A stretch of 64,000 nt of DNA from Cordilura impudica (GCA_963682025.1 OY821521.1:95836051-95900050), one strand, 5' to 3'; positions 32,401 through 45,470 are shown, counted from the first letter of the stretch. Numbers and translations are program-made. Notes: generated by a model from the letters alone, not told the origin.

Positions 32401-33449
32401 CCCATAGTGGAACAGCAGCAATTGCAGCTTTTATATTAACTAAGTGCTTGACTAATACACGTCTTAAGTAGATATAATTTTTCGTCTGTCAGTCTACCAG
32501 TGATAACTTTACCATTGTCAATGTGCCATTCCTTATGACACCCTCCACAGCTGGCTGTCTAACCATGGGGGAGACAATAAAAACAAATCGAAAATACGTA
32601 CATACTTTTTTTTATTTTATTTTAATTACAATAAACGTTACACGGCTATCACTTGTAAGTATACTGGTACGAGTATATATGTATGAGGTTTTTGTATATG
32701 CAAGTGTTAGTGTAAAATAACAACATTAGGTATTAATTAATTAAGTGCTTTTCCTACCATTCTTCGGCTAACCTCTTCAACCGGAACATCATCTTTGGTT
32801 GAAATTGGTTTTGGTTTCGATGTTAAGACATAAAGTATAAATGACAAATTTTTATTGTGTTTTTTTTTCCTTAAGGTCAATAATATCAACTGTCTCCTTT
32901 GTAAATATGGTTGTGTGAGTAAAGTGAATACTGTTGTGTTTGAATGTCTCTAAAGAATTATTTCAATGTTTTAACTATTGTTGTCCACTTAAATTGTAAT
33001 TTAATAATACTAATTTCATAATGGGTTCGGTTTTAATTAAACATAAATTGATGATAAAAAATTGCGAAATTAGTATGATGAAATTCTCATTTTTTCATTC
33101 AACGGATATATATTCTGTATCATTAAGTCAAACAATTGCAAAAATGGATTTTTTTTTTAAATTTCTTTATTTTTATCAAAATTTTTAATTAACATGATAA
33201 TAGAGTTTGAAGTCGCAATCGAAATATGTATGCCTAGACCGAATTAAATCCAAAATGCGAATTTGTGGTTGGTCTATATGAAAAAGTTCTTATCGAATAT
33301 AATTTTTATATGAGGACTGTCATTTTTATATATAGACCGTTCATAAACATAAACAAGCCAAACTTAAGAAAAGTCTATGCGTAATATTTGGTTTTCGATA
33401 GATTTAATTAATAGTCGGAATGCACCTTTATATGGAGACTATGACTAAT
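32401..33449. other. Unassigned AT-rich DNA
   Basis: Nothing beyond short frames. T-rich runs lie at 32606-32625 and 33148-33157. Confidence 0.4.
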
Positions 33450-36225
33450 AATGGACTACTAATTAATAAATGGGGGAATGGGGTCTTTCTCAGGGCGGAA
33501 AGCTTTCTGTCTGCTATCCACTTGGGGTTAGCAAGAAGCGATTCCTCTGATCAAATTCTCAAGCAGCTCACTACTTCCGGTCTCAAACCATGTATTCCCT
33601 GGTAATGTCGTACAGACACCCGTTTGTCGGAAGTGAGAAGGCGCATAGCTGGGTAACCTGATTGGCATGCTAACACCGACGCGTCTCAGGTAAATAGGTG
33701 ACAGAAGGAACACATATAGTCACTGAAACCCAGCTGTGTATTACAGTCGGGATGGCGACTACGAACTGGCAGTCCCAGTACCATCATAGGATACATTGGG
33801 CCAATCACACGCTTATCTGAAATGCAAATGATTAATGAAACTAGTACAAGAGAAATAGAAAACATATCCCCTACATTGATAACAACCTTTGGCACACGAA
33901 AACGGATACGAATTGGACAATGGAACGTTTGAACACTAAGTGAAACATCAAAACTCGCTCAATTTGAGGCTGAAATGTTGAAATTTAATGTTTCCATGCG
34001 GCGGTGTGGAAATGGGCAAATAGTATCTACAAATGGAAATATGATATTGTATAGCGGAAAGGAGAACAGATGCGAAAATGGAGTTGCATTTATAATATCC
34101 AAAGATTTAAAATCCACCTTATATTTATGGAACCCTAAATCGGATCGAATTATAACAGCTCGTTTCTTTAGTAAGGTTGGAAAATATATCACCACTGTTC
34201 AATGCTATGCACCCACGGAGGATGGGGACGACTCAGTCAAGGACGAATTTTATAATCAACTAACCACTACGGTACACAATATTCCAAACCGCGACATATA
34301 TATCCTCCCTGGAGATTTTAGTGCAAAGATTGGGAATGACAACCATGGCATATCCCAAATCATGGGAACACATGGCGTGGGAACTAGAAACAAAAATGGC
34401 GAGCGGTTCATAGAATTCTGTCAGACATTCCAATTAGTTATTGGTGGTTCAATCTTCCCACACAAAAACATACATAAATACAATGGACATCCCCAAACGG
34501 TAATACTCAAAATCAAATAGACCACATTTGCATTCGCCTTAAATGGAGAGGATCATTAATAGACGTGCGCACTAAAAGAGGTGCTGATATAGACAGTGAT
34601 GGTCACTGTCAATAAGAATTAAATAAAAAAAAATGTACAAAAGAGACACAACAGATCCGTAAACGTTTTGATGTTGGAGAACTACAGGACGTGGATAAAA
34701 AAATGAAATTGGAGAAGTTCTAAGAGAATGTATACCAGCAATCAACACAACATGGGAAGAAACATGCAACTCACTCAGAGCCATTGCAGAAGAGAAAATA
34801 GGTTACAAACAAAAAACAAAGAGAAAAAATGGCTGTCAGACAACACCTGGAAATTAATTCAGGAAAGGAAAAACTTAAAACAACGGAAGATTGATAACCC
34901 AAATTTCAATCCACAATATACCACGCTGCGAAAGCTGTAAAGAAATCAGCCCGAAACGATAAAAGAAAATATATTGAAACAACAACAACATGAGAGAGTT
35001 ACATCAAATAAAAGGTCGTCTCTCAAACCAAAATATGAATAGAAATCATTCAGTAAAAGTTGTAAATGGTCAACTGCTTACGAACGTAGAAGAACAAACA
35101 CAAAGATGGAGGCAGCATTTCGAAGAAATCAGCAACATTATCGATGATAACACAGAAAGCTCCTCACATACTGATGCGTCTACAACAATCAACGACACAA
35201 TGTGATAAAAGGACAAAAGGTGAGATAGTAAAGCTACCAAAGAAAAATGATCTGACTAAATGTGATAATTGGAGAGGTATTACTCTGCTCAACACTGTAA
35301 ACAAGGTTATTGCTACCATAATAAATAACATATTACACAGTATCGAAAAATCACTACGTGATGAGCAAGCGGGCTTCCATTATTGTTCGCTGTTGTTTTG
35401 GACAAGTTTATGACACAAGTATGTAGTAAAAGAAGGGGTATTGTCTGGGATCTCCAAAACCATCTGGAAGATTTGGATTTTGCTGACGATATTTGTCTCC
35501 TGTCGCACAAGTTTAACGATATGCAGAGCAAAATAAATGATTTGGTTGTGTTGGCAAAAAGAGTAGGACTGGAAGTAAATATTGCCAAAATACATGCAAT
35601 GCGTATAAATAACACTTCTGATAACAACTTTGTAGTACAAGACCAACGCATAAAATATGTTAAATCCTTCTGTTATCTATGCATGATGTCGATAGATGGA
35701 AGAGTGGAACAAGACGTGTCACACAGGTAAGGTCCGCTTTTGGTCGGTTAAATAAAACGTGGAGATCTCCCCAAATCTCGAAAAATACGAAGATCCGTCT
35801 TTTCAATGCCTGTGTGAAATCCACACTGCTGTATGGAAGCGAAACATGGCTTATGACGAATAATATAGCGAGATGATTGCAAGTTCTCATTAACAAATGT
35901 TTGCGCATAATGTGCCGCATCTTTTGGCCTAACGTCATCACCAACATTGAACTCTGGAGACTAACAAACGAAGAAAGTGGAAATGGATAGGCCACACTTT
36001 GCGAAGACCAATTGGCAGCGTCACAAGGACTGCACTGGAATGGAATCCACAAGGTCGCCGACGCTCAGGCCGTCCCAAGAACACCCAGCGTAGAACAGTC
36101 CTACAAGAACTCAACATCCAAAACAAATCGTTTGACGAAATAAAAGTTTAATGTAATGATAGGATAAGTTGGAATTTTCTTTTAAAAGCCCTATGTTCCC
36201 AAGTGGAATGAATAAAGGAAAAAAA
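33450..36225 (+). pseudogene. Near full-length APE-type LINE with broken ORF
   Basis: About 2.8 kb. The endonuclease begins near 33900 with RIRIGQWNV, a stop, then TLSETSKLAQFEAEML. It continues with VQCYAPTEDGDD, YILPGDFSAKIG (Asp and Asn/Ser catalytic region) and NGERFIEFCQTFQLVIGG. RT: NWRGITLLNTVNKV near 35270, DEQAGFH near 35365, FADDICLLS (YADD-type box) near 35480, and YVKSFCYL. C-terminal: KIRLFNACVKSTLLYGSETW and RKWKWIGHTL. The 3' end has GCCCTATGTTCCC and GAATAAAGGA before an A run. Stops and frameshifts separate the blocks. It shares C-terminal motifs and 3' UTR with 31.15 kb. An RTE-like clade is possible but unresolved. Confidence 0.82.
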
Positions 36226-36229
36226 AATT

Positions 36230-36525
36230 GATAAGTGTAATATAGACACACAAACCAAATTTCATCAGTTTCAATAGCGGTCGTCCTATGGCTTATAAAA
36301 GTAAATTTCATCAAAATATATTCATATTTGAAACCAGTATGTTGATTACAACGTTAACATGGACACACAGACGGATGGATGCAGCTAAATTAACCCAGTA
36401 ATTGAACCTTAGTCGGTCGCTGTAAGAAAAGGTGGATCTATGTTCATAATTTTTGGTAGTTATAACTGTCAGCACAAACTCATTATTATATCCTGATCAC
36501 TGAGTGGTACATGGTATAAAAAATT
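36230..36525 (-). repeat. GTCCGTCC dispersed repeat, fragment
   Basis: Reverse orientation: GACACACAGACGGATGGATG, TTTTTGGTAGTTATAACTG and CACAAACTCATTATTATA match the copy at 46.1-46.8 kb. Confidence 0.6.
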
Positions 36526-36539
36526 AACGTTTGATTTTT

Positions 36540-37130
36540 ATACCTATAGTAAGATATTCTTTTGAAGTAGGGTTTCAGCCCAAAAATGGAATCTATAGAT
36601 GTATTCGCCCACTTAGTTTGGTGCTAGAGGTTCGTGAATAGTCAGAACCTTCGGACATGCTACATTTTTAAATCGGTTCCCAAAGAAGGCTAGACTGGAT
36701 TTCGAGATATCATTCCCTTCTATAAAGAACTTAAGTAGGGGTGATCCAATGACAGGGTATGATACCTGCGTCTTCACTGATGATTCACGGAAGTTATCGG
36801 ACATAAAAAGTGACAAGGACAGCTCCTGTTTTTTATTTTTGAAATTCCAGTGGGAATCACTAAGAGAGGAATATTCGTGCAGTTTCTAAGATCAGCGGCA
36901 AATAGATGGACAATGACACCTGCAGGACTGCTAGGCTGATATGGCTAATATATCAGATGAACTGAATCTCTCCTCAGTAGAAGGAGTAGAGGGTTACGGC
37001 CAATGGCAGATCGGTAAACACGCAAGATGACGCTGCATAACACCTGAAGAAGAGAAAACAGTATATAATCTGTTCTGCATGTTTAAAGCTCTAAGTTCAG
37101 AACACTAGGCAGACAAAGATTTTCTAATTG
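36540..37130 (+). pseudogene. LINE C-terminal remnant (RNase H and terminal region)
   Basis: Plus-strand pieces CVFTDDSRKL (RNase H motif near 36765), SRGLRPMADR and later FRTLGRQRF resemble the end of I/R1-type ORF2, where a Gly-His-x-Pro-type motif follows RNase H. There are many stops. This is weak but consistent in order. Confidence 0.4.
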
Positions 37131-38240
37131 ATACTTTTTTGTATTCATAGATAATAATTTCTGTTGGTTTTGATCTTATTTGCACAACGCCTCCTACTGC
37201 CGACAACATATGACAAATACATGTTCCTTATGCTATTTTATTAAATCCAAATATATCAATTGCTCTTTAGCTAAATGCCCAATTCTTGGACGCATTAGAT
37301 ATCAATATTTTCAAAGAAGAATGTTAACATAAATGAAGAAATCTCCAATGTTAATATAACTTTTAGAGAATTAAATCGGTGCATTATAGATTCCATAGTT
37401 CATAGAAAAGAGCTTATAATGAAAATCAGTTATTAATAACACAAAATAAACTAAACTGAGAACATCGATTGCAGACATGTCATAGTCTTAAGTTCATATT
37501 TTCGTCATATTATTCAAATGTAAAATAATTTGTATAACAGACGGAGAACAGACAGATGCATCTGGAATATATAAAATAATTTTATGCTTTTTATTGCATA
37601 TGAATTTACAACAAGGAAATACCCTCCGGCACAGTGATTTATAAAATTCTTAGAAATTTTTCATTCACCATTTTATTTAAATGTGTTAATTTAATTAATT
37701 AAATGCATGTATTGTTATCCTTTGAGTGTAGTAGTAGCATTGACCATAACCTTTATTATGAATATGTCTTACACATGCAACAGGTTTTCAATTTCCGGCT
37801 TTAACGCATACAGTTTCACCTTGAAATACTAAAAAATACGCGCACGCATACAGAAGAAATAATACAAAAAGCTTTTTTGTCTTCTGTCAACATTTCACTC
37901 TCTCAAAAGCTTTCAAGTAGTAACTTTACATCGAAAAATATCTAAGATGAATGAATGAAAATTGTTGTTATTGGTTTGTTTGTAGGTGAAGCGCACAACA
38001 TCCCTAGAGATATTTAATGTATTTTTTTATATGAAAAAATAAAAATAAAAACATTTAATGAGCAGTGTTATCAACAAGTGAGAGAAAAGCGCATGAAAGA
38101 AAAAAGCGTTAAAAAAATTGAATAAAAAAATTTTTCTTAAGATAGATTTTAATGAATGTTTTGTATAGATTTATTTGTTTATTTTTTTGATTTTTTTCTT
38201 CAGAACATCCATAAGATTTATGAATTTTATTTATAACAAG
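37131..38240. other. Unassigned AT-rich DNA
   Basis: No gene, terminal repeat or RNA recognised. Confidence 0.4.
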
Positions 38241-38249
38241 AACTTATAA

Positions 38250-38600
38250 TACCAGAAATTGCAAGAATGTGAGCTCATATGTTACGCTGTGAGCCGTAAA
38301 ACAAATTGGTGTGATTTATGATTGTATTGGTGAAAAAATTATGATATAAAATTGTTTCAGCTAATTCAACAACCCTTTGCTATAAAACGACAAAAATTTC
38401 ACAATATAAACGTATAACATATACATAATTCAACAACCCCACAAGTATAACCAGAGTTCCTGCAGTTTTTTGCTATAAGTGATACATAGATGACGCTTTC
38501 TGTTTGATTTTAAAAAAGTGACATAAAAAAATCTTTAATTGGTAGATGTTTACACATCTCCCCTGTGATCGGACTCACATAATTTTTTTACAGAGAATGT
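38250..38600 (+). repeat. Composite of two short MITE-like repeats
   Basis: 38280-38365 carries the palindromic repeat (GTTACGCTGTGAGCCGTAAA, TATGATTGTATTGGTG). 38475-38590 carries the GATACATAGATGACGC module, then TAGATGTTTACACATCTCCC. The same two modules occur side by side at 42010-42365 and near each other at 26.7-27.4 kb. Confidence 0.6.
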
Positions 38601-40250
38601 GTTAACATATATTGTAAGAACATATTGGCAAAAACGCTATAAATAAAATTTTTATTAAGAATTATTTTTCGGCTATAGTAACAGAAAACTAAACATTTAA
38701 CCTGTATTGGTATTTGGTAAATACCAAAAGAATATAAAAATATATTTTTTTTAAAAATAAACTTTTAAATATTTGTGAAAGTGCAAGTTTATAAATCAAT
38801 GTGACAATGTGTAAAAAAATTCTACATTATTAAAAAACAAGTAAGAGTATTAAATTCGGCTGTGTCGAATCTTTGATAGCCTCTACCCGTATTCTAAACA
38901 CATTATCATAACCAAGGTTGTTACTACTAGAAACAAAAAAGACTAGATTTCATATTGTCATGAATAAATTTTTGCAATGATGTTTAAAATTAAGAAGAGA
39001 ATTACAAAAATTTTTAGGAATTTTCGTATTTTTTTTTATTGAAAGCAATTATTAAGTGCAATGTGTCAAAAAACGGGTTGTGTCAAAAACGGTGGATTCT
39101 GGTACCTAAAAGCGTGTAGAAACTTTAAATGCGTTTTTTTTCCTAAAACTTAATTTTCACACACTAGGTCCCTTTTCTCGGAGAAGGTCACATATATGTA
39201 ATTTTTGTTTGTTGTTTAAGAAAATTAATTGAAATATTGAACCTGAAGGTGTAATTGAGTTCATCCGACGCTAAACATGCGCAAAATTTAGTGGAGTACT
39301 TGAGAAAGTTCTTGATTGTTACATAACAACAAATCAATATTTCCAATTGTGATTGTCAGGCTTTGGGTTCGACAACAATTCCTGACTAGGCAACACAAAT
39401 TCAACACTTCAACGCTCGGCGAGTATATGAATGTTCATGCCTGTGTTTGCGGGACAAATGTTTGTGAGGACACACGTAACCTGGATGGTTAAATTGTCTC
39501 GCTGTTTCAATGATCAGATGAAAAACATATTCTAGATGCTTTCCACTGCTTCTCATGGTTTGTGTGCCCCACAATGTGTTGTAAGGCAGTCTTTCTTTCA
39601 TTCATGAACCTGTAAGTATTCTAGTAAAGAAGAAAGATACATTGGTAATCACCCATTATTTTGTGTAAACAAGAAGCAAAGCCGATTAATTGATTGAAGA
39701 AGTGATTATTGGATAAGTTTCACTCACATGATTATGTGGTTATTTATTTTTGTTGAATTTATTTCATTTAACATTTATTTCATTAGGAATGGTTGTGGAA
39801 AATATATATCAATATGGCATAACTTTAAAATTTTCAACGAGGTAGTCAGTCGTTTCCAGGGTCTGCTTAAGGATCCTCAAACCTTATGCAATGAAAAGAC
39901 GTGTTCGATTTACCATTTCTTCGGGTTACAAAATTAATTTGAATTTATTTCTTAGTATATATATAATAAAGACTAGTAACACAATCGGCAGCCAGGCTTC
40001 GTCTCCACTCGGATCTTCTTCGGTTGCTTAGATCAACTGTCAAGAGTTGCAGTTGATTGAATCGGCAGTCGCCAATGACAGCAGTTGGCTGTATCGAGAA
40101 TCGAGTATATCAGGAACGTTATATAGGTAGTTTTCAGTAGCCAGTAAGTTAGCAACGTATGGCCCCACAGTGTTGGTGACGAAACGGGGCTTGGCATTCA
40201 CGTCGTGATGCTGTTGCCTTGAAAGATAATAAGTAGAATTAGCAATGTCG
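38601..40250. other. Mostly unassigned; short dispersed repeat at 38838
   Basis: 38838-38915 (AAATTCGGCTGTGTCGAATC) matches a fly-type dispersed repeat also at 44568-44650. An otherwise unexplained minus frame of 66 codons at 39601-39401 is Cys/His-rich but matches no family I know. Confidence 0.4.
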
Positions 40251-40251
40251 T

Positions 40252-40443
40252 TGGATCGTCGGGAGCAGTCAGGCGAAGGCCACTGGATTATAGGGAGCAG
40301 TTAGCCGAAGCAGCTGGATTATCGGCAACAGTCAGCCGGAAGCCGCTGGATTATCAGGATCAGTGAGACGAAGGCCACTGGATTATGGGGAGCAGTCAGC
40401 CGAAGGCCGCTGGATTGTCGGAGCAGTCAGCCGACGCAGTTGA
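40252..40443 (+). repeat. 32-bp minisatellite, about six units
   Basis: Imperfect tandem units of the type CTGGATTATNGGGAGCAGTC plus AGCCGAAGGCC. Its GC content is well above the surroundings. GC-richer DNA extends on both sides (about 39980-40600). Confidence 0.85.
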
Positions 40444-40556
40444 ATTATATTTATTGGTGACAACCGGAGCCGATCGTCGTTAAAAATGTGCATGGATTTC
40501 TTACTTTGCAGTAAAGTAATTGCACACGGTGTCTTGCCGAAACAAGACGCAACTTT

Positions 40557-41620
40557 AAGGCCTAGTTAGCCACACGTAACCTTAACCAAACGTGTCAGCT
40601 GTTTGTTTCTGTTACATGAATAAGCATTTAGAGCAGTTACTGAATTCAACTGTCACGTAACCGGAACGTCCCATTCTGTTGAAAATAGATTTTTGCTACG
40701 TTTGTACGTGACATTTGTGAACAGCTGATAAAGTTTGGTTAATTTTACAAAGCAAAATGCTGGTATAACACTATGTGGTTTGGGTATAATGACTTTGTGC
40801 TGCTGTTTGTAACTACCAAAAATATTTGACCTAGACCCATCTTTTATCATACCGATCGACTCAGAATCACTTTCTGAGTAGATTTAGCGATGTCCGTCCG
40901 TCCGTCTGTGTGTCCATGTAAACTTTGTAATCAAACTACAGGTCGCAAATATGAATATATTTCAATGAAATTTGGTAAATAAGATTTTTTCGGCCATAGA
41001 ATGAACTCTATTGCAATTGGTGAAATTCGGTCCATGTTCAGACCTAGTCCCCATACAAATGACCCCTCTAAAATCGACATAAATTGCCATAAGATCCCAA
41101 TTATCATATAGATCTCAGTCAAATTGGATTTGTATGTGTTTATTATATCCATTAACCAGTAGTCCAAAAATAATTCCTATAGAACAATTCTTAGTCATAA
41201 GCCCCATATAGAGCTGCTTCCCGATCTTCACTTAAATCTATTAAAAAAGCAAAAACAGATTTTTCTCAAATTTGGTTTGTATATATTTTTTCAAAATATA
41301 AGTGACTACCAAATATGGTCAGGATCGGGTTATTTTTCGACCTAGTCCCCATATAAATATAGCACCCGATATGAACTTTTTCATATCTGCAGCCAAAAAA
41401 ATTAAAAACAATTCCCCTCAAATTTGGTTTATGCTTATTTTCTATATCCAATTAGCTGGACCGAAGAGATAGGGTGTCTAAACCATGGTATAGGGTATCG
41501 TATAGTCGGTCTAGACCGACTATAATTTTCTTACTTGCTTACGTTCTATAATTGCACCAAATGCCAACGTTACATTTACGGTACAGATACATTTTAGCAA
41601 CGTGTGGCTAACTAGGCCTT
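40557..41620. mobile_element. DNA element with 21-bp terminal inverted repeats
   Basis: GGCCTAGTTAGCCACACGT at the left end and its exact reverse complement at the right end delimit about 1.06 kb, with AA/TT extending the repeat to 21 bp. There is no transposase frame. The interior includes a full copy of the GTCCGTCC dispersed repeat. No clear target duplication. Confidence 0.65.
40760..41545 (+). repeat. GTCCGTCC dispersed repeat, most complete copy
   Basis: Starts near TGGTTTGGGTATAATGACTT and contains GATGTCCGTCCGTCCGTCTG. Several stretches of TCAGACCTAGTCCCCATA type follow. It ends with GTCGGTCTAGACCGACTATA, itself a palindrome, then TTTTCTTACTTG. Related pieces occur at seven places in this window. 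Confidence 0.7.
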
Positions 41621-42009
41621 TATCCACACCAACTTTGAAAACTTAGTTTATTTAATTTATGAACCAATTGCGAATTGTGAGTGGGGTTCTCCTTGTTAAC
41701 TAGATAACATTAATTGATACGTATTTGAGTGTCTGTATATATGTGTTTGCGTGTGTAATTCAAAGCTGGTATGAGTTTTGTCATCAGTTCATGTTGTTCG
41801 TTTATTAATAAGTAATGAAGTAAAAATAATAATAAATAAATAATATACATTGTAGATCGTAGATTAGCGATGTTACAAACTGGTGAAATATCGAAATATT
41901 TTTTATTCCAAAACCGTTAAATTGTAGAACGTGTAAAGTATGCACGGATGCTGTAATGGAACAAGGAATTACTATTTATTTTTCTGATGTGTAAACATCT
42001 ATACGCGCA

Positions 42010-42365
42010 GGGGTGTAAATTTCTATTTCACAATACAATCACAAAAACAGTGTAACCCGTAATAGGTGAGAGTTAACACATAACGTTGTGTGACTTATGA
42101 TTGTATAGGTGAAAAAATTATGATATAACATTGTTTTTTATGCCAGTTTTTTAAAAGCGTCATCTATGTATCACTTATATACGTTTATATTGGGATATTT
42201 TTAACGATTTACAGCAAAGGGTTGTTGAATTAGCTGAAACAGTTTCTGCTATAAGTGATACATAGATGACGCTTTCTGTCTGATTTTAAAAAATGACATA
42301 AAAAATCTTTAATTGCTAGATGTTTACACATCTTCCCTGTGATCGACCTCACATGATTTTTTTAA
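42010..42365 (+). repeat. Composite of two short MITE-like repeats, copy 3
   Basis: Contains TTTCTATTTCACAATACAAT, TATGATTGTATAGGTG, an inverted copy of GCGTCATCTATGTATCACTT at 42160, and the direct module at 42255. The two copies of the module form an inverted pair about 100 bp apart. Confidence 0.6.
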
Positions 42366-42369
42366 ATCT

Positions 42370-44560
42370 TATGAGTTACTGTTTTATACAATTTAATGAA
42401 AAATGTGTAAGTAATTAATAAAATAATTAAATCTTAATAAATTTTTTATTGTTGTTATTTAATATCAGTAAAAATCCGATACATTGTTTTTTCATACTTA
42501 ATAAATATACTACCAACTAAATGTCACAATAAACACAATCGAATTTATATATAAAATCAATTGCCCTTACCATCATACGGTTATATGAATTATATAATTC
42601 AATAGTGACAACAGAATACTGTGATAGTACACGGGACTATCAAAACTCGGTTGGTAACAAATTTGGTTGCAACAATGAATCTGTTTTCTGTGTGTATGAA
42701 AACTGCTGTTTTTATATGGGAATTCGGCAAAAAAAAAAATGGACAGATCATGACCATATTTAATAAACGAGTAAAATATATTCCATATATTTTATCCTAT
42801 GATAGATTTAACTAAAGAACGGGGGGTTAACTTTATGTGGGGACTGGATTACTTATTTAATATATTATGGTAATCGGGATACATATAGGTGGCTATGTTT
42901 GAACGGGCTTGGGGGAGCCATTTCATTAAAAAATCTTAATAGTTTCTTTTTATGAAATTTTTCCTTTTGTACCCTTAAATATAGAATTATTGTTTTAAAA
43001 GGAGTTTCCTAAAACTTAAACTTAAAGCTGTTTTGCAATATATTTTTTTAACAATTCCATTCAAAAAGCACTAAATTAGCAGCACTGACGATAAGGCCGC
43101 TTATCACTCGTTGGTTTATTGCAAGAAAAACTTCGTTCGTGTTGGATGCTTTGTTGGGAATAAACATGTAGTAGCTGCAGGCTTCAAACATTAAATAGTT
43201 GCCATTGGTAGAGCTGTCATTATGTTATAAACCGGGAATGACAACGAACATATAAACGGAAAATTTGTGATCTTTGAAAAAAAAAAATAAAAAATGAAAA
43301 AATAATAATAAACATTATAAGTGTTTGATATTTAAAAAAATTAAAAAAAAAAATATTATAAACTAATACAACAATAAACATCCTTTTTCTTCGAAAAATT
43401 AATTTCTATAAATTGTAAGTGTATTTGTTTCAACATTGCATATGTTTTGAATTTAATTTCTTTAAACGCGCCATGTCTTTATGTCTTAACTTAAATCGTT
43501 TCAATAGTAAACCAACCGTAAAAATGTGTAATTTCTAACATAAAATTTGAATTTTTATGATGCAATTGTATAATTATTTTTGAAACAAAAAAAAAAAAAA
43601 AAAAACAAAAAAGATACAATGAAAAGTTATTAATATTATCATTTACATTTAAATGACACAATGTTTTAAAAAAAGTGTTTTTTCTTGGTTGTTCGCATTG
43701 AACAATTAAAAAAAAAAAAAAAAAAAAACAAATAAAATAATTGAAATAAAATTTTTACATAAAATTCCAAACAAATATTAATGTGTTGAATGTTATAAAA
43801 ATACATATTTGTAGAGAGTTTAAGGAGAAGAAGAAAAAAAAAATATAATAAATATTAATTTCAGGTTTTTAAAGATTTTCATTTACTCTCAATTCTTAAC
43901 TTTCATAAGAAACTACACAGAAATATTTCATATTTTCCCCAAAGTATTTTAGTGAATTGATTTGCTTTGTAAACCAAAACCTTTTGTGGAATACAGTTTT
44001 GGATAACATTGTTAAACAGACATATAAAGGAAACAAAGAACGGTGAGTGAAATGTTGAAAGCAGTTTTCTTTTATTATTTGAATAAATTTTTAATTTATT
44101 ATTAAAAAAAAAAAATAAATGATATAAACACAGATTTGCATACAATGGTTGGGAATTGTGAAAACACACAGATATGTCGTCAATGTCAATGAGATGGCAT
44201 GATGGCATGTGGTATACGAAAATAAACGTTAAATATCAAATGAAAAAATAACATTAATTTTATAATAACTAACATCAAAATTCAACAAAAATTTAAAGTT
44301 GAATCATGACTCCTGGTTGTCATCACTTGAAGAGCATATTCTAATGCTAATTTGTTTGGTATTAACGCGTGTTTATAATATATATATTAGATCTCTCAAA
44401 TTATTTTTTGTTTTGTAATTTTAACTTTAAAATTAGTATTTTATGTAATATTTAGGTTAAAACTCCCAAGCGACTGGCCTGTTTGTTTCTGAGAGATCCA
44501 ATATTTGAACATATATTTGTTTATGCCCAATCTGTCGGAAAGTACCGGTGCAGCGAGAAA
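42370..44560. other. Unassigned, very AT-rich DNA
   Basis: Long A runs at 43585-43605 and 43710-43728. No coding frame I trust. Confidence 0.4.
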
Positions 44561-44685
44561 AAATAAGTAAGAGAGTTAAATTCGGCTGTGCCGAATCTTT
44601 GATACCCGCCACCTGCATCTTAAACTCAGTATTATAACTACTGGTATGGTTGATATATTAATATAGTTGCCGATAATAAAGCTTA

Positions 44686-45089
44686 ATGCCGTTTTCTGTT
44701 CTGACAAAAAATGTCGCCCTTTTTTGCCCTTTTTTGGAAAAATGTATTTTTTATATATTCTGAATTAAGAGCAACCTTATATTATATATCAATCGAAAGG
44801 ACTCAAAGTGCTGTGTTCATAAATGCAAAAAAATGTTGACTACTATCCTCTTGGAAGTCATAGGGTGAAAATATTCAAAAAAGAGGAACAATGGGGAAAT
44901 ATTCTCACACTATGACCTGAAAGAAGTCAATGGCTAGAATTTTTTGTGATTTTCGAGGGCTCGACTTTGAGACCTTTCAATTGATGTATAAGATAAGGTT
45001 GCTCTTAATTCAGAATATATAATAAAATACACTTTTTGAAAAAAGGGAAAAAAAAGGGCGACATTTTTTGCCAGAAAAGAAAACGGCAT
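44686..45089. mobile_element. 404-bp foldback MITE
   Basis: ATGCCGTTTTCTGTTCTG at the left and its inverted counterpart at the right end begin arms of about 135 bp. These share AAAAAATGTCGCCCTTTTTT, ATATTCTGAATTAAGAGCAA and CTCAAAGT. The central ~130 bp holds smaller repeats. Flanks are TTA and AAA, so no exact target duplication can be read. Confidence 0.8.
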
Positions 45090-45164
45090 AAAACTCGAAT
45101 ACTCTTTAAATTTATAGTTAGTTGGTTTTCCTTTTTCACCAGTATTTATTATACTTTTTTATTT

Positions 45165-45410
45165 ATTATTTTTATACTACCAAAAATATTTGACTTAGAT
45201 CCAACGTCCATTATACCAATCGATTTAGAATCACCTTCTAAGTCGATTTACCGACATTCGTCCTTCCGTCCATCTGTGTGTCCATGTAAACCTTGTAATC
45301 AGTTGCGTTTATGCTTATTTTCTATATGCAATTACTTGGACCTTTCTTACCCTTTCCCTAAACGCATAGTGCAGAATATCGTACAGTCGGTCTAGATCAA
45401 CTATATCTTT
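45165..45410 (+). repeat. GTCCGTCC dispersed repeat, fragment
   Basis: Contains ACCAAAAATATTTGACTTAG, TTCCGTCCATCTGTGTGTCC and the terminal CAGTCGGTCTAGATCAAC. Confidence 0.6.
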
Positions 45411-45470
45411 TTTTTAAATAATGGTGGCTTTTTTTAGACAGTATTTACTTTTATCTGAAAAATTCCATTA

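Noticed and set aside
40252..40443. CRISPR array
   Set aside because: Units are imperfect contiguous tandem repeats without unique spacers in a eukaryotic TE-rich region.
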